Positions 58,487 through 64,000 of a stretch of 64,000 bases of DNA are shown here, piece by piece. The stretch is taken from the NCBI GenBank assembly GCA_014898415.1, contig RCTD01000028.1, forward strand, positions 620,001 to 684,000. The letters run 5' to 3'. The notes beneath the pieces are model-generated. The model was given only the letters and a program-made list of their open reading frames with translations, was not told the origin of the DNA and ran no database searches. The translations under genes were made by a program, and so were the position numbers. Within the stretch, counting starts at the first letter, position 1, and every line of letters begins with the position of its first letter. The DNA is from Stromatinia cepivora (lineage: Eukaryota; Ascomycota; Leotiomycetes; Helotiales; Sclerotiniaceae).

Positions 58487-58893
58487 GAAGGCCTGTCTGG
58501 AGTTGGGATATGATTGGGTGGGATGGATGTACATGACATGACATGACATGATTTAGGTGACATGATTTAGGAATGATGGAGGACCTTTTGTTTATGGAAC
58601 CTACCCCGGTGATGGATTCATGCTAAGGGACATCAGTACATGAAGGTTGGGGGTGGCAAGGTTTATGAAAATATTTTGAGGGTATGTATCTACACGTAGA
58701 AAACGAAAGCACAGCAAGCAATAGAAAGCGTGTATTTAAAGTAATGCGACTGACCTCTGATGGTCTTCGAAGCCATGCTTGGGTATCTAATTCTGTAAGG
58801 CTGTAAATTATGCGAGTGATCTCTATCATGTAACCTCATGAACCCATACCATTGTACTCTGTTTTGATCTGTCTTCTTGGCTCAACCACTGCA
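58487..58893. other. Convergent intergenic
   Basis: Short 3' flanks with a tandem CATGA motif at about 58533-58553 and a repeated GACATGATTTAGG. No gene. Confidence 0.5.
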
Positions 58894-60003
58894 TCACAGA
58901 TAGCTACCCTTCTGAAATCGACTCCCAAAATCTGTCGCTCGATTCAGCAATTCCTTCTTCTTCGCATGCCCCAATCGTCCCCCCAATGCCATATCCTTCT
59001 CCCTATCAAAACCCCTCTTACTCGGATCATCCTCTTCCTCCTTCTTCCCCTTTCCTGCAACCACGCTCCCATCTGCATGCGCTTCATATAGAGATTTTCC
59101 CCTGTTCTTGGCATTATATTCCCTAACCCTCTTATCTGTTTCTTCATCCACCTTAGTCTCAACTCTTGTGCGCGCAGAAGAAGTATCAGAGTCTTGACGG
59201 CCCAAAACTGCATCTTCAAGTCGTTGACGCTTTTCCCCAGGAGTTTCGGTCCAGATGGCAGATACACCGGTTTTCTCGCCCGGTGCTTTAGCACCCTTGC
59301 CTCCTGCAAATTTGCGCGCTTTTAACTTTGTGGGATCAATTTTGGAGGTCCAGTCAGAGGAAGTCGGAGGGGCCAGCATCCAGTCTGGACGTTGAGGCTT
59401 TGAGGGCTCATTTGATTTAGCGGCGGCTGCTTGGGCTTCCTGCGCGCGCTGAGATTCGAGAGCAATAGCGGCAGCACTGCCTGCTGCAGGAGGAAGGGAG
59501 GGACCATAGTCTGAGTCGCTATCAGAGTCAGAATTTGGGGGGTATGAAGGGCGTTCTGCAAGAGAGGCGGGTGGAAGAGCGGGCCCTAGAACGCGCTTTG
59601 GTGGCGGGGTAGCCATCCGCTGATTAGGAATTGAAGGACCGTAAGAGTCATCGTCATCAGAACTTTCGATTTCGAGTTCATCTGGGTTTTTGGACGGTAA
59701 TAAAGGGCCTACGACGGGGGAAGAACTATATTTGGGTGGCGCAGAAGGCCCTATAACTTTTCGTGGTGGGGATTCGGGTTTCTTGGATTTTGAAGGTCGA
59801 ATTGATGGACCATAATCATCATCGTCACTACTTTCTATATTTACTTCATCAGGATTCGTTGTGGGTGGTGGAGAGGGTCCAAGAACTCGTGGTGGTGCTG
59901 CTGCTTGTAATTTGCGAGGTGGTGAATTAGGTGGTTCGGAATCATCAATTGAGCGCTTGCGCTTTTGAAGATGTGGAGGTAATTCGGGACCTAAAGAAGG
60001 CAT
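58894..60003 (-). CDS. GPALPP-motif protein (DUF3752 family)
   Basis: An intronless 369-residue protein from the ATG at 60001-60003. The N-terminal half repeats GPxLPP-type motifs (GPELPP, GPSPPP, GPSAPP, GPLLPS, GPALPP, GPSLPP), alternating with acidic SSDDDDYGPS blocks, at least eight motif copies by eye. The C-terminal half is the conserved DUF3752 region: DWMLAPPTSSDWTSKIDPTKLKARKFAGGKG, then WTETPGEKRQRLEDAVLG and, at the end, GFDREKDMALGGRLGHAKKKELLNRATDFGSRFQKGSYL. Animal relatives (GPALPP1) are nuclear with little known function; a link to RNA processing is suspected, not shown. Divergent from VPS8 across 570 bases. Confidence 0.92.
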   Translation of the reverse strand: MPSLGPELPPHLQKRKRSIDDSEPPNSPPRKLQAAAPPRVLGPSPPPTTNPDEVNIESSDDDDYGPSIRPSKSKKPESPPRKVIGPSAPPKYSSSPVVGPLLPSKNPDELEIESSDDDDSYGPSIPNQRMATPPPKRVLGPALPPASLAERPSYPPNSDSDSDSDYGPSLPPAAGSAAAIALESQRAQEAQAAAAKSNEPSKPQRPDWMLAPPTSSDWTSKIDPTKLKARKFAGGKGAKAPGEKTGVSAIWTETPGEKRQRLEDAVLGRQDSDTSSARTRVETKVDEETDKRVREYNAKNRGKSLYEAHADGSVVAGKGKKEEEDDPSKRGFDREKDMALGGRLGHAKKKELLNRATDFGSRFQKGSYL

Positions 60004-60573
60004 GGTTGTCTTGGTATTTCTTGGGCTATATAGGGGCTTGGTTGAACGATTTAATCTTGAGCGAAAAATAAAATGTCGAGTTTGGTGGTGGGAAATGTCT
60101 GGACACGAAGATGGTTGACAGACTTGGAAATTTATGTAACCACGATCCAATTGGATGAGCCGTGCCACACAATCCGAGAAGGCTGTGTGTCTGGGTGGGT
60201 GTGTTATCCTCCCGAATATTGACTTTCACGAATTAGTATTTTTATTATCAGTTGCAGTGGGTTTGCGTTGTCTTGTGAATGCTTGATTCTTGTTTTAAAG
60301 CTTAAACATTGCGAGTACATAACGCAGTTGTCGCCGGCTCTAAGCGAGTTGTCCTATCATAAGCTTGAAGCTATCACCTACATCAACCACCAATTTAGAG
60401 CTCACCATCCTAGTTATTACGATTACGAAAAGATTTCGCGAGAGCAGAACGACGAAGTTTCTAAACCTATTTTCTACTAAATGTTGGTCTAAGGAAAGAA
60501 GCCTGCGGGAGTCCACGGACGGCGGCGCAAACAAGTCGGGCTGTGGAATGATGCGCCAGAGCAGCCAGTTTCG
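60004..60573. promoter_or_regulatory. Shared divergent promoter region, GPALPP gene and VPS8
   Basis: 570 bases separate the two start codons, so both promoters must share it. No specific site is identified. Confidence 0.55.
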
Positions 60574-63500
60574 ATGAGCCCCCCTTCGGAAAACAGTAGT
60601 AGTGCGGAGGAAGATACGGTTGATGAACACGGTTTTCTCGCAAATGGATATACAGATACGTCAAAGGATGTGGGTGCAGAGGATGTAGAGCATTTGGTTG
60701 GAGGTCGAATTTCTGAGCTGCTACAAGAGAGGGACGAAGGCGTCTCGACGCCGCAGAAGCTAGGAAATGGTACAAACCAGTACAAGCAATTTCAAAATAC
60801 CGAGAATATGTCTGAGGATGGATCTGTGGGAGCGCCTCCTAGGAGGATCAATAGTCCTATAGACTCAATCTTATCCATTCCAGACGATTCTCCCTCTGTT
60901 CAGGTAGGACAAGTCATGAAGATAATGGAAATTTGTTAATACTTGGTAGGGTTCCGTGTTATCTTCTCCTGCTGGTAGTGGTATATTGCCGTCTGTCGCA
61001 TCGAGGCCTGGTCTTGATAGCCCTACTCCATCATTTCGACCGTTTGACCGGCGATTCTCCTCGCGTCTTTCTATATCCTCCTTGAATGTTCCTCGCTCCA
61101 GCTCGCCTGGCCTCATGAAACCGCATTCGCGGCAGATATCAATGAATGGCCAGATGCTACAAGATACAGCAGAAACAGACACACCCTCTCCACCTTGGGA
61201 GGTTGTACGGTGGACGAAATTGAAGAAACTCAGCGGACAAGCATTTTCTGAAGTTGGCAGACGTAATTTTGGTACAACAACATGCATAGCAGTTTCTGCA
61301 TCTATAGTGCTAGGGACATCGAAGGGAATAATTTTAATCTTTGATTACCATCAAAATCTTAAATCTATAATTGGGCCAGGCACTAAAGGTAGGCATTCAA
61401 AGATCTGTATTTCGATCCAAAGCTGACCACTCTAGCTGTGGAATCTGGTGCGGTAACATCTATTGCCGTATCTGCTGATCACCTTGTGGTTGCTGGTGGC
61501 CATGCCAATGGTAGTATCTTCACGTGGGAAACAGCAAGATCAGCCCGCCCGTTTCTTCATATTCCGTCCCTTGAACCTTCTCAATTAGCGAATCGCAGTG
61601 CCGATGGCCATGCTCCAGACATTGCAATTCGACATCTAGGGTTTTTAGGTACTAGACATACGGCCCTTGTGTCTGCAGATGATCGTGGAATGGCTTTTTC
61701 GCATCTCGCAACAAGAGGTATGGGTGCGGTTGGACGCACAGTCCGGACAACTAGGATACTCGGTCGATATCCTAATGATATTGGTCTTTCTGGGAAGCCG
61801 CGAAAACCAAGCACGGTTTTCGCGTTTTCACCTCTCCCACTTGGAAATGTAGAAAAGGGGACTGATACCCTAGGTTTGACTGCCATTTTGACTCCTTATC
61901 TACTCGTGATTGTATCTACAACTCCAATAGCTCAAACTCAGCACAAAGCTGCTCGACCGAAAGAGGTTGCTGCCCATAGTACCATGAGTGGATGTCTTGC
62001 ATGGTTTCCTGCCGTTAAGCTGAAGGTTCCGGACCCTGAAGATGGTAGCCAGAGCTCTAAAGTCAAGCTTGTTTATTGTTGGTCCAATATTTTGACTGTA
62101 TTGGATGTGGAGGAAACTCCATCTGATGACAAAGATAAACCACCGAGTCTATCCTTTAAACCTCGTAATCGCTGGAAGGCAGAAGAAGCTATTGTTGCCG
62201 TTCAGTGGCTCAGTCGATCCGTGCTTACGGTATTGACAATTACACAACGCTTAATAGTTTTGGAAGATGTAAGTATGCGGATGACTGAAGCATTCGATTT
62301 AGTACATAAACACATCTTTCACCAAGATTTGTTTTCCGAACAACTGCATACCTTAGTGGAGCAACTAGACGAAGAAGACCCGTCTATGCATGGTGTTGTG
62401 GCAGATGCATTTTATATGAGCTTTAAAGCTTACAAGAGTCGAATGTTCCTGCTTGGCTTCAATGATGTATCAATAGGAACACTATCAAACTGGGCAGATC
62501 GACTAATCGCATTGATGGAAGATGGTGACTACATTGGAGCTATTCAATTGGCGACGTCTTATTTTACAGGTGATGCCGACAAGTTGACCATTGGATTACC
62601 GGAGGATACTACATTACGGCATTCTATGGTGCAAGACAAATTGGTCGAGATCATGACTGCTTCTCTCAAGTTTGCTTTCGGTCAACGACAGAAATATCCG
62701 GCTGCTACGGATGATCACCTCAAACAATTAGCTGAAGCTTGCTTTGAAGCATCTCTAAGCATTAACGATATTGATTTCCTCTTCGATGAGGCTTTTGAAT
62801 GGTACGAGGATGGAGATTCGGAAGGTATTTTCCTCGAGGTTTTGGAACAACATATATTGGAACAACACATTACCTCAGTACCACCTACTGTTGTTAAATC
62901 TATGGTTTCCTACTTCGTTAGTAAAGGTTTTGAAAGTCGTCTAGAAGAAATGATATGTCATATGGAGACGACAACATTAGATATCGACGAGGTCACTACT
63001 TTATGCAAACAACACAATCTTTACGATGCCCTTATTTACGTCTGGAATCAAGCGCTGCACGATTACATAACTCCTCTCATTGATCTTCTCATATTGTTGG
63101 TGCCCCTTGTCCGAGATGGAGAATCCTTTCCAGGTGGGAACGTGATGGAAGATCCCATTTTTGGTATTAATGCATTGAAGATGTTTCCATACATGTCATA
63201 TACATTTACGGGCCGAGTCTACCCTACGGGCAATCAGCTTGAGGATCAAGAAGCTATGAATGCTAAAGCCGAACTCTATTGGTTTCTCTTCTCTGGAAAG
63301 ACAATTTCTTGGCCTAGAGGAAACACTAAGCCATTCTTAACAAAGCCGAATGAAGAGGTTGAACCTTCGTTTCCGTACTTAAGGATGATTCTTGGGTTTG
63401 ATGCGCCAAGCTTTCTCAGTGTTTTGAATGAGGCATTCGAGGATTCCTTTCTTAACGATACGCCAGAACGAGCTGTCAATGGTGGCTCAAGTCGTGACAT

Positions 63501-64000
63501 GTCAGAGGAGCATGTATTTGGCCTTTCCGTCAACAGGCAGTATATCGTCACGATACTCCTAGAGGTTATGAACGCCAATGAATTTGCATCAGAAGACACT
63601 ATCTATCTGGATATGTTTATCGCTCGAAATCTACCTAAATTTCCTCAATACTTACTACTTTCTGGGACAGCTCTGCACAAGGTTTTGACAGGCTTGTGTA
63701 ATTATCCTGGTGGAGATCTTGCGGATGATGCTCAACTTAGTGCAGAATACCTGCTTTCAGTATACCATCCAACCGATCTAGCATCCCTGATGCCTCTATT
63801 CCAAAAGGCCGGTTTTTATCGAGTCCTCAAAAGTATATACAAAGCAGACAAGCAATATAGTCAACTGGTTCAGGCATATTTTGAGGATCCCGAGGATCGT
63901 GAAAATATCTTTGATTGTATATCTGACTGCTTGAGACCTCGTTCTGGTTTGACCAAACGACAGGTTCGGGAGGTCCATGAAATTCTCGAGAAGCATGCCA
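60574..64000 (+). CDS. VPS8: Vps8, CORVET tethering complex subunit (5' part, cut by window end)
   Basis: Membrane-tethering subunit of CORVET, which binds Rab5/Vps21 and promotes early endosome fusion. Exons 60574-60903, 60950-61388 and 61436 to beyond 64000. The first roughly 230 residues are Ser/Pro-rich and disordered. A WD40-type beta-propeller follows (FGTTTCIAVSASIVLGTSKG, AVTSIAVSADHLVVAGGHANG, LGFLGTRHTALVSADDRG). The alpha-solenoid/Vps8 core includes LIALMEDGDYIGAIQLA, LYDALIYVWNQALHDYITPL and LRMILGFDAPSFLSVLNEAF. The frame is open to the window edge, so the C-terminal solenoid and RING domain, and the stop, lie outside. A GTAAGT at 62269 inside the third exon is read through in frame and not treated as an intron. 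Confidence 0.95.

Noticed and set aside
60004..60168. 55-residue N-terminal extension of the GPALPP protein
   Set aside because: It opens at GTG and lacks family resemblance; MPSLGPELPP at 60003 is the expected start.
62269..62340. Possible intron in VPS8 beginning GTAAGT
   Set aside because: The frame stays open through it and reads a sensible protein (LEDVSMRMTEAFDLVHKH), so it is treated as coding.

Overview
The window is nuclear DNA of a filamentous ascomycete. Genes carry short GT-AG introns (about 45-135 bases, a few of 270-320), are separated by 0.4-3.7 kb of simple-sequence-rich DNA, and encode typically fungal proteins (Spa2, Nbp2, Fig1-like, phosphoketolase, Vps38/Vps8). Gene content, intron style and modest GC suggest a leotiomycete, perhaps Sclerotiniaceae (Botrytis/Sclerotinia-like). 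That placement is my inference from protein resemblance and was not tested.

Layout. 0-7 kb: phosphoketolase (+), an intron-containing tRNA-Tyr (+), a 66-copy ATT microsatellite, and a single-pass membrane protein (-). 7-18 kb: gene-poor, with a kinase-like protein lacking the DFG aspartate (-), a Fig1-family tetraspan (+), two weak gene remnants and a dispersed AT-rich repeat. 17.7-32 kb: Vps38/UVRAG-like (+), HMG-CoA reductase (-), nicotinamidase (+), Nbp2-like SH3 protein (-) and the Ssu72 phosphatase (+). 34-48 kb: Spa2 polarisome scaffold (+), a roughly 0.5 kb extremely AT-rich block, Sti1 co-chaperone (+), a membrane RING-H2 protein (-) and six-exon cyclophilin H (+). 49-64 kb: a secreted protein with a predicted mature N-terminal histidine (-), a broken metallo-beta-lactamase-fold gene (+), an NCS1 nucleobase transporter (+), a GPALPP-motif protein (-) and the start of VPS8 (+), which runs off the window.

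Most genes are unrelated housekeeping genes and there is no biosynthetic cluster. Loose functional themes are endosome traffic (Vps38, Vps8), polarity and mating (Spa2, Fig1, Nbp2), and RNA processing (Ssu72, cyclophilin H, GPALPP protein). Several neighbours are divergent and share upstream DNA: HMGR/nicotinamidase, Nbp2/Ssu72, RING/cyclophilin H and GPALPP/VPS8.

I found no convincing new multi-gene system. The most notable observations are the disrupted metallo-beta-lactamase gene, the kinase-like protein, the LPMO-like secreted protein, the 26-base exon in the spliceosomal cyclophilin gene, several 7-bp tandem repeats, and a repeat pair flanking VPS38. Exon boundaries were derived by hand from frame continuity, splice consensus and family resemblance, and have no transcript support here.
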